Source of the DNA: Pseudomonas inefficax
GTDB lineage: Bacteria; Pseudomonadota; Gammaproteobacteria; Pseudomonadales; Pseudomonadaceae
NCBI RefSeq assembly: GCF_900277125.1
Contig: NZ_OPYN01000070.1
Span: 62,212-126,211, forward strand
DNA length: 64,000 nucleotides
Direction: 5' to 3'
The notes beneath the pieces were generated by a model that was not told where the DNA came from, made no database searches, and was given only the letters and a program-made list of their open reading frames with translations. This document shows positions 21,181-40,149 of this stretch, piece by piece (within the stretch, counting starts at the first letter, position 1; each line of letters opens with the position of its first letter). The position numbers and the translations under genes were made by a program.

Positions 21181-21297
21181 GGGCCGCCTTGCGGCCCTTC
21201 GCGGGCACGCCCGCTCCCACGGGTATAGCGCCGTGCCTGAGGGCGATGATATCCCTGTGGGAGCGGGCGTGCCCGCGATGGGCTGCAAAGCAGCCCC
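21181..21297. repeat. Inverted REP pair between rnhB and dnaE
   Basis: Two REP units face each other at 21181-21223 and 21253-21297, with core CGCGGGCACGCCCGCTCCCA and stem GGGGCTGC/GCAGCCCC. They lie between the rnhB stop and the dnaE start, where they could form a large hairpin that separates the two genes. Confidence 0.8.
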
Positions 21298-21361
21298 AAA
21301 ACCCCCTCGCATTTAAGCTACAATCCCGCCCTTGTCGTTCAGCACTGCTACAGGATCTTCC

Positions 21362-24886
<3,525 letters not shown>

Positions 24887-24993
24887 ACCGACAAAAAATT
24901 TAATCTCGACCTGAATGCGCCTGATCCCTTAAGGTAGGGCGCCAAACGGATCAACCGGCCGGCCGCCTGGCCGTAGACCCAAGACGGATGACT

Positions 24994-25941
24994 ATGAACC
25001 CGAATTTTCTCGATTTCGAACAGCCGATTGCCGACCTGCAAGCCAAGATCGAAGGCCTGCGCCTGGTAGGCAACGACAACTCGCTGAACATCAGCGATGA
25101 AATTGCCCGTCTGCAAGACAAGAGCAACACCCTGACCGAAAGCATCTTCGGCAACCTGACCAGCTGGCAGATCGCCCGCCTGGCCCGTCACCCGCGTCGT
25201 CCTTACACCCTGGACTACCTGGAGCACATCTTCACCGAGTTCGAAGAGCTGCATGGTGACCGTCACTTCTCCGACGACGCTGCCATCGTCGGTGGTACCG
25301 CGCGCCTGGAAGGCAAGCCGGTCATGGTCATCGGCCACCAGAAGGGTCGTGAAGTGCGCGAGAAGGTACGCCGCAACTTCGGCATGCCGCGCCCTGAAGG
25401 CTACCGCAAGGCCTGCCGCCTGATGGAAATGGCCGAGCGTTTCAAGATGCCGATCCTGACCTTCATCGACACCCCGGGTGCCTACCCGGGCATCGACGCC
25501 GAAGAGCGCAACCAGAGCGAGGCCATCGCCTGGAACCTGCGCGTGATGGCGCGCCTGAAAACCCCGATCATCGCCACCGTCATCGGTGAGGGTGGTTCCG
25601 GCGGTGCGCTGGCCATCGGCGTGTGCGACCAGTTGAACATGCTGCAGTACTCCACGTACTCGGTGATCTCGCCGGAAGGCTGCGCCTCGATCCTGTGGAA
25701 AACCGCCGACAAGGCAGCCGACGCAGCCGAGGCCATGGGCATCACTGCCGAGCGTCTGAAGAGCCTGAACATTGTCGACAAGGTCATTCAGGAGCCGCTG
25801 GGCGGCGCCCACCGTGACCCGGCGAAGATGTCGGAAAGCATCCGTGCCGACCTGGTGCAGCAGCTGGACATGCTCGGCAAGCTCGACCATGACGCACTGC
25901 TGGCCCGCCGTTACGATCGCCTGATGAGCTACGGCCTCTGA
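24994..25941 (+). CDS. accA: Acetyl-CoA carboxylase carboxyltransferase subunit alpha
   Basis: The 315-residue protein has the crotonase-like carboxyltransferase core with [19 protein letters not shown] and [14 protein letters not shown]. Together with AccD it transfers the carboxyl group from biotin to acetyl-CoA, the first committed step in fatty acid synthesis. I chose the ATG at 24994 ([10 protein letters not shown]); an ATG two codons upstream at 24988 is also possible. The dnaE-accA order is conserved in gammaproteobacteria. Confidence 0.98.
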   Translation: MNPNFLDFEQPIADLQAKIEGLRLVGNDNSLNISDEIARLQDKSNTLTESIFGNLTSWQIARLARHPRRPYTLDYLEHIFTEFEELHGDRHFSDDAAIVGGTARLEGKPVMVIGHQKGREVREKVRRNFGMPRPEGYRKACRLMEMAERFKMPILTFIDTPGAYPGIDAEERNQSEAIAWNLRVMARLKTPIIATVIGEGGSGGALAIGVCDQLNMLQYSTYSVISPEGCASILWKTADKAADAAEAMGITAERLKSLNIVDKVIQEPLGGAHRDPAKMSESIRADLVQQLDMLGKLDHDALLARRYDRLMSYGL

Positions 25942-25953
25942 TAGCGAGATGAA

Positions 25954-26058
25954 TGGCACCGGCTTCGCCGGTGTTCGCGGGTGAACCCGCTCCCACAGGT
26001 ACTGCGCAGCCCTCTGGAACGGCGCGATCCCTGTGGGAGCGGGTTCACCCGCGAATGC
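25954..26058. repeat. Inverted REP pair between accA and tilS
   Basis: Two facing REP units at 25954-26000 and 26029-26058 share the core CGCGGGTGAACCCGCTCCCA. The second unit ends about 25 bases before the tilS start, so the pair lies within the possible tilS leader. Confidence 0.8.
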
Positions 26059-26082
26059 ATTCTCGAATGGAGTGCGGGTTCG

Positions 26083-27366
26083 ATGATCAACCTCACCCCC
26101 TGGCTCAGCGCCCCAGCCTGGTACATCGCCTTTTCCGGCGGCCTCGACTCCACCGTCCTCCTGCACCTGCTGGCCGACCACGCCCGCAATCACGCATCCC
26201 CTCCATTGCGCGCCATCCACGTCCACCATGGCCTGCAGTCCGCCGCCGACGCCTGGCCTGCCCACTGCCAGACCGTCTGTGACAATCTCGGCATCGAACT
26301 CCAGGTCATCCACGTCCAGGTCAGCCCCGGCGCCAGCCTTGAACAGGCCGCCCGCGACGCCCGCTATGCCGCCTTCCGCCAAGTGTTGGGCCCAGGCGAC
26401 ATCCTGTTCACCGGCCAGCACCGCGACGACCAGGCCGAAACCCTGCTGTTCCGCCTGCTGCGCGGCGCAGGCCTGCGTGGCCTGGCAGCGATGCCGGGGC
26501 AGCGGGTGCTAGGGCAGGGCAGCTTGGTCAGGCCATTGCTGGGCTGCTCTCGCCAGCAACTCCAGGACCACGCCCAGGCCAATGGGCTGGCCTGGATCGA
26601 AGATCCGTCAAACGCTGACACACAATTCGCCCGCAACTACCTGCGCAGCGAGGTGTTTCCGCTACTTCGGCAACGTTGGCCGCAGGCCAGCCAGAACCTG
26701 GCCCGCGCCGCCGAGCATCTGGGCGAAGCCCAGGGGCTGCTGGACGAGCTGGCCGAGGATGACCTGGCGCTCGCGGAGGAGGGCGGGCCGGTCGCCTGGC
26801 CGGGGCTGGACTCCCTCGACCTGACTACCCTGGTGGCGCTGTCGCCGGCCCGTCAGCGCAATGCCCTGCAATACTGGCTGAGCCGTCGGGCCCGCCTGCC
26901 CGATGCCCGGCACTGGGCCGGCTGGGCGGACCTGCGCGATGCCGCAGCCGACGCCCAGCCCGCCTGGCGCCTTGCCGATGGGCAACTGCTGCGCAGTCAT
27001 GGGCGTATCTGGTGGTTGAGCGGAGACTGGCTGCAACTGCCCGTCGGCGAACTGGCCTGGGCCGATCCCGCCGAGCCTTTGCTGTTGCCGGGTAACGGCA
27101 GTGTGCGTCTTGTTGGCGCAGCGCCGCTGGACGGTTTGCGCATTGCCTACCGCCAGGGCGGTGAAGTGCTCGATGTCCCCGGCCGCGGCCGACGCGACCT
27201 AAAGCGCCTGCTCAACGAACAGCAGGTACCGCATTTCCTGCGCCCGCGCCTGCCATTGCTGTACCAGGGCGAGCGCCTGCTGGCGGTGGCCAACCTGCCC
27301 GGGCTGGTGCAGGCTGATTGCCAGCTGTGCTGGCAGTTGCCGACGAACGCGCAAGGTTTGAGCTGA
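26083..27366 (+). CDS. tilS: tRNA(Ile)-lysidine synthetase
   Basis: The 427-residue protein has the PP-loop ATPase motif SGGLDS at residues 18-23, the GQHRDDQAETLLFRLLRG motif, and the C-terminal TilS domains. It converts C34 of the tRNA(Ile) CAU anticodon to lysidine so that AUA codons are read correctly. I chose the ATG at 26083; longer in-frame extensions run into the REP sequence and give non-conserved residues. The gene is preceded by the REP pair rather than by a clear promoter. Confidence 0.97.
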   Translation: MINLTPWLSAPAWYIAFSGGLDSTVLLHLLADHARNHASPPLRAIHVHHGLQSAADAWPAHCQTVCDNLGIELQVIHVQVSPGASLEQAARDARYAAFRQVLGPGDILFTGQHRDDQAETLLFRLLRGAGLRGLAAMPGQRVLGQGSLVRPLLGCSRQQLQDHAQANGLAWIEDPSNADTQFARNYLRSEVFPLLRQRWPQASQNLARAAEHLGEAQGLLDELAEDDLALAEEGGPVAWPGLDSLDLTTLVALSPARQRNALQYWLSRRARLPDARHWAGWADLRDAAADAQPAWRLADGQLLRSHGRIWWLSGDWLQLPVGELAWADPAEPLLLPGNGSVRLVGAAPLDGLRIAYRQGGEVLDVPGRGRRDLKRLLNEQQVPHFLRPRLPLLYQGERLLAVANLPGLVQADCQLCWQLPTNAQGLS

Positions 27367-27386
27367 AGTGTACATTCGGGTAGACT
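27358..27386 (+). promoter_or_regulatory. Candidate pyrG promoter
   Basis: TTGAGC at 27358-27363 and TAGACT at 27381-27386 are separated by 17 bases, each matching the sigma-70 consensus at four of six positions. They overlap the tilS stop codon. The 269-base space from here to pyrG holds no credible gene and would form a leader of about 240 bases. Confidence 0.35.
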
Positions 27387-27614
27387 ACCCTCCCTTCTTG
27401 ATACAGCTTCTGTGGGTTCCGCGAAAACACAGGAGTTGCCGATTACCAAGCAGTTTTTTGCTGGGCTGATTCTGAAAATGACGAGCGAGCTCCATGCCGG
27501 GGATACCCCTGGTCTGTACAGACGCGGCAGTTTTTCGAGATGCACTGTGATTGACGCAGGTGATCGGGGGCTTCGGCCTTCCTTCGCTTTCTCCGGCGGC
27601 GCTGGCCGCCTTAA

Positions 27615-30113
<2,499 letters not shown>

Positions 30114-30146
30114 AGCTCGATTCTCGGGTAAAGTACCGTCCGATCC

Positions 30147-30170
30147 ACCCCTGACCAGCCGGTCAGGGGT
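30147..30170 (+). terminator. Strong hairpin between kdsA and eno
   Basis: ACCCCTGACC (30147-30156) pairs perfectly with GGTCAGGGGT (30161-30170) around the loop AGCC, and TCCCTTC follows. It may terminate part of the pyrG-kdsA transcripts before eno. The lack of a long T-run makes full termination uncertain. Confidence 0.5.
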
Positions 30171-30233
30171 TCCCTTCACCCGGCCTGCCCACTGCATGTC
30201 CGCCCGGTGAACGGCAAGAATTTCCTAAGCTAA

Positions 30234-31556
<1,323 letters not shown>

Positions 31557-31638
31557 GCAAGAGATGGTAAAAAGACAGCAGCCGGAGTTGTAGGAACGTT
31601 CGTACTGTTCTTTCCTACATTTCAACGGGTTTCTGTCG

Positions 31639-31666
31639 ACGAAGCCTGGCCTCGGCCAGGCTTCGT
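31639..31666 (+). terminator. Hairpin after eno
   Basis: A 13-bp perfect stem, ACGAAGCCTGGCC (31639-31651) with GGCCAGGCTTCGT (31654-31666), lies 80 bases after the eno stop and before ftsB. It lacks a proper T-run but is the clear transcription-end candidate of this intergenic region. Confidence 0.6.
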
Positions 31667-31724
31667 GCTATTCGAGGCCCCGAAGTAAAAATACCCGGGC
31701 AGCCTTTTTAATCTGGATAACGTG

Positions 31725-32006
31725 ATGCGCAGTCCCTATTGGTTGTTCCTCGTCCTGCTACTGCTACTGGGTGGCCTGCAGTACCGCCTGTGGGTGGGTA
31801 ACGGCAGCCTGGCGCAAGTGACCGAGCTGAAGCAGCAGATTGCCGAGCAGCATGCCGAAAACGAGCGCTTGCTCGAGCGCAATCGCGTGCTCGATGCCGA
31901 AGTGCTGGAGCTGAAAAAAGGCATGGAGACCGTTGAAGAGCGGGCTCGCCACGAATTGGGAATGGTCAAAGAGGGCGAAACCCTCTTCCAGTTGCCACAG
32001 AAATGA
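31725..32006 (+). CDS. ftsB: Cell division protein FtsB
   Basis: The 93-residue protein has one N-terminal membrane segment (YWLFLVLLLLLGGLQY), then a periplasmic coiled coil rich in Leu, Glu and Gln, and a short C-terminal region. This is the FtsB/DivIC layout of the FtsQBL complex. The ATG at 31725 is preferred; a GTG one codon upstream is also in frame. It follows eno, as in many gammaproteobacteria, and its stop overlaps the ispD start (ATGA). Confidence 0.95.
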   Translation: MRSPYWLFLVLLLLLGGLQYRLWVGNGSLAQVTELKQQIAEQHAENERLLERNRVLDAEVLELKKGMETVEERARHELGMVKEGETLFQLPQK

Positions 32007-32710
32007 TCGAAACCTTACCGGCCTTCTGGGCCGTGATTCCTGCTGCGGGCGTAGGCGCCCGTATGGCTGCCGACCGCCCCAAGCAGTACCTGGAGCTGGC
32101 TGGGCAGACCATTCTCGAGCACAGCCTCGACTGTTTTCTTGGCCACCCGATGCTCAAGGGCGTGGTGGTCAGCATTGCCGAAGATGACCCGTACTGGCCT
32201 CGCCTGCGCTGCGCCAGCGACCCACGCATCCAGCGCGCAGCGGGTGGCCGCGAACGTGCCGACTCGGTGCTCAATGCCTTGCTGATGCTGCATGCCCAAG
32301 GGGCCGCGGACAGTGACTGGGTGCTGGTGCATGATGCCGCGCGACCAAACCTGGCGCGCAGCGACCTGGACAAGCTGTTGTCGGAGCTGGCGGACGACCC
32401 GGTGGGTGGCCTGCTGGCGGTGCCGGCGCGCGATACCCTCAAGCGCGCCGATGCCGATGGCCGGGTGGGCGCTACCGTAGACCGCAGCACCATCTGGCAG
32501 GCCTATACGCCGCAGATGTTCCGCCTGGGGGCGTTGCATCGGGCGCTGGCCGAGTGCCTGGTGTCGGATGTGCTGGTGACCGACGAGTCCTCCGCCATCG
32601 AGTGGTCTGGCCAGGCGCCACGGCTGGTCGAAGGGCGCAGCGACAACATCAAGGTGACCCGGCCGGAAGACCTGGAGTGGTTGCGCCAGCGCTGGGCAGG
32701 GCGCCGCTGA
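32003..32710 (+). CDS. ispD: 2-C-methyl-D-erythritol 4-phosphate cytidylyltransferase
   Basis: The 235-residue protein has the N-terminal CTP-binding motif IPAAGVGARMAADRPKQYLEL and the VLVHDAARPNL and TDESSAIEW segments. It activates methylerythritol phosphate with CTP in the MEP pathway. In many gammaproteobacteria ispF follows directly; here a regulator and the frmA-fghA pair separate ispD from ispF by 3.3 kb. Confidence 0.98.
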   Translation: MIETLPAFWAVIPAAGVGARMAADRPKQYLELAGQTILEHSLDCFLGHPMLKGVVVSIAEDDPYWPRLRCASDPRIQRAAGGRERADSVLNALLMLHAQGAADSDWVLVHDAARPNLARSDLDKLLSELADDPVGGLLAVPARDTLKRADADGRVGATVDRSTIWQAYTPQMFRLGALHRALAECLVSDVLVTDESSAIEWSGQAPRLVEGRSDNIKVTRPEDLEWLRQRWAGRR

Positions 32711-32726
32711 ACATCTTCCTACTGTA

Positions 32727-32824
32727 CCGGCCTCTTCGCGGGTAAACCCGCTCCCACAGGGACCGCGCATCCCTTAGGGTTCATGCAGTACCTGTGGGAG
32801 CGGGTTTACCCGCGAAAGGGCCGG
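32727..32824. repeat. Inverted REP pair between ispD and the LysR gene
   Basis: Two facing REP units at 32727-32761 and 32791-32824 have the classic core CGCGGGTAAACCCGCTCCCA with flanking CCGGCCTCTT. The pair lies between the convergent ends of ispD and the LysR gene. Confidence 0.85.
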
Positions 32825-32842
32825 CACAGCCAACGCTTCTCT

Positions 32843-33739
32843 TCAGCCCAGCCGATACTCCGGCAACCCCGCCAACCCTTCCTTCAGGTAATCCACCAGC
32901 CGCCGCACCTTCGGCGACAGGTGCCGCTGCTGCGGATACAGTGCCCACACCGCCGTGTTCGGTGGCTGGTGCGCCTCCAGCAACGACACCAGCGCGCCAC
33001 TGTTCAAGTGCTCCAGCACGTAATAGTCCGGCAGCTGGCACAACCCCATGCCCTGCAGCGCCGCGTCCAGCACCGCCTGCCCGCTGTTGCAACGCCAGTT
33101 GCCCTGTACTCGCTGGCTGATCTCGCGGCCGTCCTGCTGCAGCGCCCACAAGTCCGAACTGCCCACCAGGCAATTGTGCCGCGCCAGCTCCGACAGGCTG
33201 TGCGGCCGGCCATAACGTTCCAGGTAAGCCGGCGAGGCGCACAGGTACATGCGCCGTGGCGCCAGGCGGGTTGCCACCAGTCGCGAGTCGGCCAAACGGC
33301 CGAGGCGGATGGCCAGGTCCATGCCTTCATGCACCAAGTCGAGGGTGTGGTTGCTAAGTTCCACATCCACCCGCAGTTGCGGATAAAGCGCCATGAACCG
33401 TGTCACCAGCGGCACGATGAAGCGCTCGCCATAGGCCACCGCGCAGGTCATGCGCAGCAACCCCTTGGGCTCGCTGGCCAGGTCGCCCATGGCGCGCAGG
33501 GCTTCCTCGCGGCCATCCTGCAGGCGCTGGCAGTGCTGCAGAAATGTTTGCCCGGCCTCGCTCAGGGTCACCCGCCGGGTGCTGCGATATAGCAGGCGCG
33601 TCTGTAGCCGTTCCTCCAGGCGGGCAATCTGCCGGCTGATATGCGACGAGGAAACCCCCAGGCGCTCGGCGGCCGCGGTGAACTGGCCTGACTCGGCCAC
33701 GGCGACAAACTCGTCGATGCCTTCCCAGCGGCTGCTCAT
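32843..33739 (-). CDS. LysR-family transcriptional regulator, divergent to frmA
   Basis: The 298-residue protein has an N-terminal winged helix-turn-helix (residues 1-60, with AAERLGVSSSHISRQIARLEERL). The LysR effector-binding domain follows, which places it in the AaeR/DsdC-like group of regulators. It is divergent from frmA with 107 bases between starts, the usual arrangement for a LysR regulator and its target. Control of formaldehyde detoxification by this protein is inferred from position only. Confidence 0.9.
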   Translation of the reverse strand: MSSRWEGIDEFVAVAESGQFTAAAERLGVSSSHISRQIARLEERLQTRLLYRSTRRVTLSEAGQTFLQHCQRLQDGREEALRAMGDLASEPKGLLRMTCAVAYGERFIVPLVTRFMALYPQLRVDVELSNHTLDLVHEGMDLAIRLGRLADSRLVATRLAPRRMYLCASPAYLERYGRPHSLSELARHNCLVGSSDLWALQQDGREISQRVQGNWRCNSGQAVLDAALQGMGLCQLPDYYVLEHLNSGALVSLLEAHQPPNTAVWALYPQQRHLSPKVRRLVDYLKEGLAGLPEYRLG

Positions 33740-33741
33740 TG

Positions 33742-34959
<1,218 letters not shown>

Positions 34960-34967
34960 GGTTTGCC

Positions 34968-35822
34968 ATGAGCCTGGATAACATCTCCTGCCAGAAGAGC
35001 TTTGGCGGCTGGCATAAGCGTTACCGGCATCACTCCAAGGTGCTGGGTTGCGACATGGTGTTCGCCGTCTACCTGCCACCGCAGGCTGAACAGGGCGAGA
35101 AGCTGCCGGTGCTGTACTGGCTCAGCGGCCTCACCTGCACCGACGAGAACTTCATGCAGAAGGCTGGCGCCCAGCGCCTGGCCGCGGAGCTTGGGTTGAT
35201 CATCGTCGCCCCCGACACCAGCCCGCGTGGCGAGCAGGTGCCGGGCGACCCGGACGGCGCCTGGGACTTCGGCCTGGGGGCCGGCTTCTATCTCAATGCC
35301 ACTCAGCAGCCTTGGGCCCAGCACTACCGCATGCACGACTATGTGGTGGAGGAGTTGCCCGCGTTGATCGAAGCGCATTTCCCGGCCTCGGGCGAGCGCA
35401 GCATCAGTGGCCACTCCATGGGTGGGCATGGCGCGTTGGTGTGCGCCTTGCGCAACCCGGGGCGCTACCGTTCGGTGTCGGCGTTCTCGCCGATCAGCAA
35501 CCCGATGGATTGCCCCTGGGGCGAGAAAGCCTTCAGCCGCTACCTGGGTGAAGACCGTGCGCGCTGGCGCGAGTGGGATGCCAGCGTGTTGCTGGCCGAG
35601 ACCCCGGCCGGCAAATGCCCGCCGTTGCTGGTGGACCAGGGCGACCGCGACGACTTCCTGGAAAAGCAGCTCAAGCCTGAAGCCCTGGAGCAGGCGGCAC
35701 GCAAAGGTGGCCATGAACTGACCCTGCGCCTGCAGCCTGGCTATGACCACAGCTATTACTTCATTGCCAGCTTCATCGAGGAGCACTTGCGTCATCATGC
35801 AGTGGCGCTGGGGCGGGTGTAA
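34968..35822 (+). CDS. fghA: S-formylglutathione hydrolase
   Basis: The 284-residue alpha/beta hydrolase (esterase D family) has the nucleophile Ser150 in [11 protein letters not shown], the oxyanion region [12 protein letters not shown], and a C-terminal His in [11 protein letters not shown]. It splits S-formylglutathione to formate and glutathione, completing glutathione-dependent formaldehyde oxidation with FrmA. The ATG at 34968 gives the usual family length. Confidence 0.97.
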   Translation: MSLDNISCQKSFGGWHKRYRHHSKVLGCDMVFAVYLPPQAEQGEKLPVLYWLSGLTCTDENFMQKAGAQRLAAELGLIIVAPDTSPRGEQVPGDPDGAWDFGLGAGFYLNATQQPWAQHYRMHDYVVEELPALIEAHFPASGERSISGHSMGGHGALVCALRNPGRYRSVSAFSPISNPMDCPWGEKAFSRYLGEDRARWREWDASVLLAETPAGKCPPLLVDQGDRDDFLEKQLKPEALEQAARKGGHELTLRLQPGYDHSYYFIASFIEEHLRHHAVALGRV

Positions 35823-35843
35823 GGGGTAACTGCGCGATCGCCC

Positions 35844-35958
35844 GTAGGAGCAGCCTTGTGCTGCGAATGGGCTGCGAAGCAGACCCTGGGTCCAACACTA
35901 TCGCCGATATTGCCGGGGCCGCTTTGCGGCCCATTCGCAGCACAAGGCTGCTCCTACA
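35844..35958. repeat. Inverted repeat pair of the second REP family
   Basis: Two facing units at 35844-35886 and 35916-35958 share the core GTAGGAGCAGCCTTGTGCTGCGAA. This is a different family from the CGCGGGTTTACCCGC units further left. The pair lies between fghA and ispF. Confidence 0.75.
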
Positions 35959-36023
35959 ACGACGGCCCCAATGGCAGCTAAAGCAGGTAGAATCACGCCC
36001 TGACTCATTCAGGGCGTTTTTCT

Positions 36024-36497
36024 ATGCGTATTGGCCATGGCTACGATGTGCACCGTTTCTGCGACGGTGATTTCATTACCCTGGGCGGGGTGCGTATCCC
36101 CCACAAATACGGCCTCCTGGCCCACTCCGATGGCGACGTGTTGCTGCACGCCCTGAGCGATGCCTTGCTAGGCGCGGCAGCGCTGGGAGACATCGGCAAG
36201 CACTTTCCCGACACCGACCCGCAGTTCAAGGGCGCCGACAGCCGCGTGCTGTTGCGCCATGTGGTCGGCATCGTCCAGGCCAAGGGCTGGAAAGTCGGCA
36301 ACATCGACGCCACCATCGTCGCCCAGGCGCCGAAGATGGCCCCCCACATCGAAACCATGCGCAAGCTGATCGCCGAAGACCTGCAGGTCGAGCTCGACCA
36401 GGTCAACGTCAAGGCTACCACTACCGAGAAGCTGGGCTTCACCGGCCGCGAGGAGGGCATCGCCGTGCATTCGGTAGCCCTGCTGCTGCCAGCATGA
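36024..36497 (+). CDS. ispF: 2-C-methyl-D-erythritol 2,4-cyclodiphosphate synthase
   Basis: The 157-residue protein has the zinc ligands Asp8 and His10 (GYDVHRF), the [20 protein letters not shown] motif and the C-terminal [16 protein letters not shown]. It makes the cyclic diphosphate intermediate of the MEP pathway. Its stop overlaps the truD start (ATGA). Confidence 0.98.
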   Translation: MRIGHGYDVHRFCDGDFITLGGVRIPHKYGLLAHSDGDVLLHALSDALLGAAALGDIGKHFPDTDPQFKGADSRVLLRHVVGIVQAKGWKVGNIDATIVAQAPKMAPHIETMRKLIAEDLQVELDQVNVKATTTEKLGFTGREEGIAVHSVALLLPA

Positions 36498-37539
36498 CCG
36501 AACTGGAACTGCTGGGCCCGCGCGCATCGGGCGAACCACTGGGTACCGCCGTCCTCAAGGCGGTGGCCGAAGATTTCCAGGTCGACGAAGTACTGGACAT
36601 CCCGCTGTCGGGCCAGGGCGAGCACCTGTGGCTGTGGGTCGAAAAGCGTGACCTGAACACCGAGGAGGCGGCCCGCCGCCTGGCCCGTGCCGCTGGGGTG
36701 CCGGTGCGCACGATCAGCTACGCCGGCCTCAAGGACCGCCAGGCCCTGACCCGCCAGTGGTTCAGCCTGCACCTGCCAGGCAAGGCCGACCCGGACCTGT
36801 CACGTGCCGAGGATGCCAGCCTGCGTGTGCTCAAGCAGGTGCGACACCAGCGCAAGCTGCAGCGCGGCGCGCATTCGGCCAACGGCTTCACGCTGCGCCT
36901 GACTGCCCTGGCTGCCGATCATCAGGCCGTGGATGCGCGGCTGGAACAGCTCAAGCAGCACGGTGTACCGAATTATTTCGGCACTCAGCGCTTCGGTCAC
37001 GGTGGTGGTAACGTTCACGACGCCCTCGATTGGGCCGCACGCAAGGCCTTGCCCGAACAGCGCAACGTGCGTTCGCGGTTGCTCTCGGCCGGGCGCAGCT
37101 ACCTGTTCAACCAGGTGCTGGCCGCCCGTGTTGCCGACGGCAGCTGGGCGCGTGCCCAGGTGGGCGACCTGTTGGCGTTCACCACCAGTCGTAGCTTCTT
37201 TCCCGCTGGGGAGTCGGAATGTTCCGATCCTCGGCTGGCGATCCTTGACCTGCATCCAACCGGCCCGCTGTGGGGGGCAGGCGATTCGCCGGCTACGGGA
37301 AGTACTGCGCAACAAGAGGATGCGATCGCCGCACGGCAGCCGGCACTTTGCCAGTGGCTGGCCTTGGCGGGCATGGATCACGAACGACGTATTCTGCGGC
37401 TCCCTATTGGCGGTCTTACGTGGCATTATCCCGAGCCTGATATCCTGCAACTGGAATTCGTCCTTCCGGCCGGATGCTTCGCCACCGTGGTGGTGCGCGA
37501 AGTCGTGGATCTGGTGTCGGCGGGGCAGACGGACAGCTC

Positions 37540-37552
<13 letters not shown>
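36494..37552 (+). CDS. truD: tRNA pseudouridine(13) synthase
   Basis: The 352-residue protein has the catalytic Asp81 in [16 protein letters not shown] and the [14 protein letters not shown] segment of the TruD family. It makes pseudouridine 13 in tRNA(Glu). It overlaps ispF by four bases and surE by 13 bases, so the block ispF-truD-surE-pcm is tightly coupled. Confidence 0.97.
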
Positions 37553-38963
<1,411 letters not shown>

Positions 38964-39095
38964 ACACGGCTGGTTCGAGCCGCGCGATATTTTTGCGCCA
39001 GCACCGAATTCTTGCAGCAACGCCCTGTCTATCTGGCGGGGTGAAGCGCCAGCGCACTGCGTGTACCAAGGCTTTGCAGCAGTCTTTCACCCACC

Positions 39096-39124
39096 CTGCC
39101 AATGCGGGCGGGCTTGGTTATAAT
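39096..39124 (+). promoter_or_regulatory. Probable nlpD promoter
   Basis: A perfect -10 hexamer TATAAT at 39119-39124 lies 17 bases after CTGCCA (39096-39101), which matches the -35 consensus at four of six positions. It is about 60 bases before the nlpD start and should drive the nlpD-rpoS message. A TTGCAA/TTGCAT repeat follows at about 39124-39140. Confidence 0.65.
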
Positions 39125-39183
39125 TGCAACAATATTGCATTTCTTGTCTTCATATCGTTTTCGGCACCATGAGGGGAGCGCGG

Positions 39184-40041
39184 GTGGGTCACACAGTCAT
39201 TCGGCAGCGCAAGGACGGGTCGGGTTTCACGCTTCTGGTGATTGCACTGGCCATGGGCACGCTACTGGTGGGTTGCTCTAGCACCAGCAGCAACAGCGCG
39301 CGGGTGGTCGACCGCAATAACACCGTGCCCAAGCGCCCGGCTGTAACCACCGGGCAATACATCGTCAAGCCTGGCGATACGCTGTTCTCCATCGCCTTCC
39401 GTTATGGCTGGGACTACAAGGAGCTGGCTGCGCGCAACGGCATCGCGGCGCCTTACACCATTCGCCCGGGGCAAGCGATTCGTTTCAGCAGCGGCTCTAC
39501 CGGCAGCACCACGGTGGTGTCCAGCCCGTCTTCGTCGAGCAAGACCACGGTCATCCGGCGGCCTGTGGGCAGTACCAGCACACCCCCTGCCAGCACCACC
39601 AGGCCGGCCACGCCGACAGCCTCCAGCAGCGCCCCGGTGGTTGCCACGGTGCCTGCCGCAGAGCGCGCAGTAGGTGGCTGGACCTGGCCTGCCAATGGCG
39701 TGCTGATTGGAAAATTCGCTTCAAACGGTAGTTTGAATAAAGGCATTGATATCGCCGGTGATTTGGGACAGCCTGTTTTTGCTGCGTCTGATGGTTCGGT
39801 GGTGTACGCCGGGAGTGGCTTGAGGGGCTACGGCGAACTGATCATCATCAAGCACAGCGATACCTACGTCAGTGCCTACGGCCATAACCGCAGGCTGTTG
39901 GTTCGGGAGGGGCAGCAGGTCAAGGCAGGGCAGTCGATTGCTGAAATGGGGTCCACGGGCACTGATCGGGTGAAGCTGCATTTCGAGATTCGCCGCCAGG
40001 GCAAACCCGTCGATCCGCTCCAGTTCCTGCCACGTCGTTGA
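39184..40041 (+). CDS. nlpD: LysM/M23 lipoprotein NlpD, amidase activator
   Basis: The 285-residue protein has a lipoprotein signal peptide with lipobox LLVGC (Cys31). A LysM peptidoglycan-binding domain follows (YIVKPGDTLFSIAF, then the ARNGI region), then a Ser/Thr/Pro-rich linker and a LytM (M23) domain. The first zinc ligand position reads NKGIDI instead of HxGxDI, so the domain is degenerate and probably activates AmiC-type amidases rather than cutting peptidoglycan. I chose the GTG at 39184, seven bases after GAGGGGAG. Confidence 0.93.
   Translation: MGHTVIRQRKDGSGFTLLVIALAMGTLLVGCSSTSSNSARVVDRNNTVPKRPAVTTGQYIVKPGDTLFSIAFRYGWDYKELAARNGIAAPYTIRPGQAIRFSSGSTGSTTVVSSPSSSSKTTVIRRPVGSTSTPPASTTRPATPTASSSAPVVATVPAAERAVGGWTWPANGVLIGKFASNGSLNKGIDIAGDLGQPVFAASDGSVVYAGSGLRGYGELIIIKHSDTYVSAYGHNRRLLVREGQQVKAGQSIAEMGSTGTDRVKLHFEIRRQGKPVDPLQFLPRR
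39720..39737. promoter_or_regulatory. Candidate PsrA operator in the rpoS promoter region (inside nlpD)
   Basis: A perfect 18-base palindrome, TTCAAACGGTAGTTTGAA, contains CAAAC-N4-GTTTG. This fits the published PsrA consensus (G/C)AAAC-N2-4-GTTT(G/C). In pseudomonads PsrA activates rpoS from a site within nlpD, and the distance to rpoS fits. Function here is inferred from the match. Confidence 0.75.
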
Positions 40042-40149
40042 CCGTTGGGCCCGGCCTGTTCCTGTGATGTAGAGGGGACAGGCTCCAGCGCTGCCAGGGA
40101 GACAGGTGCCGCTCGAGTCTGAGTTCGAACTCAGCAAAGGACTATAACA

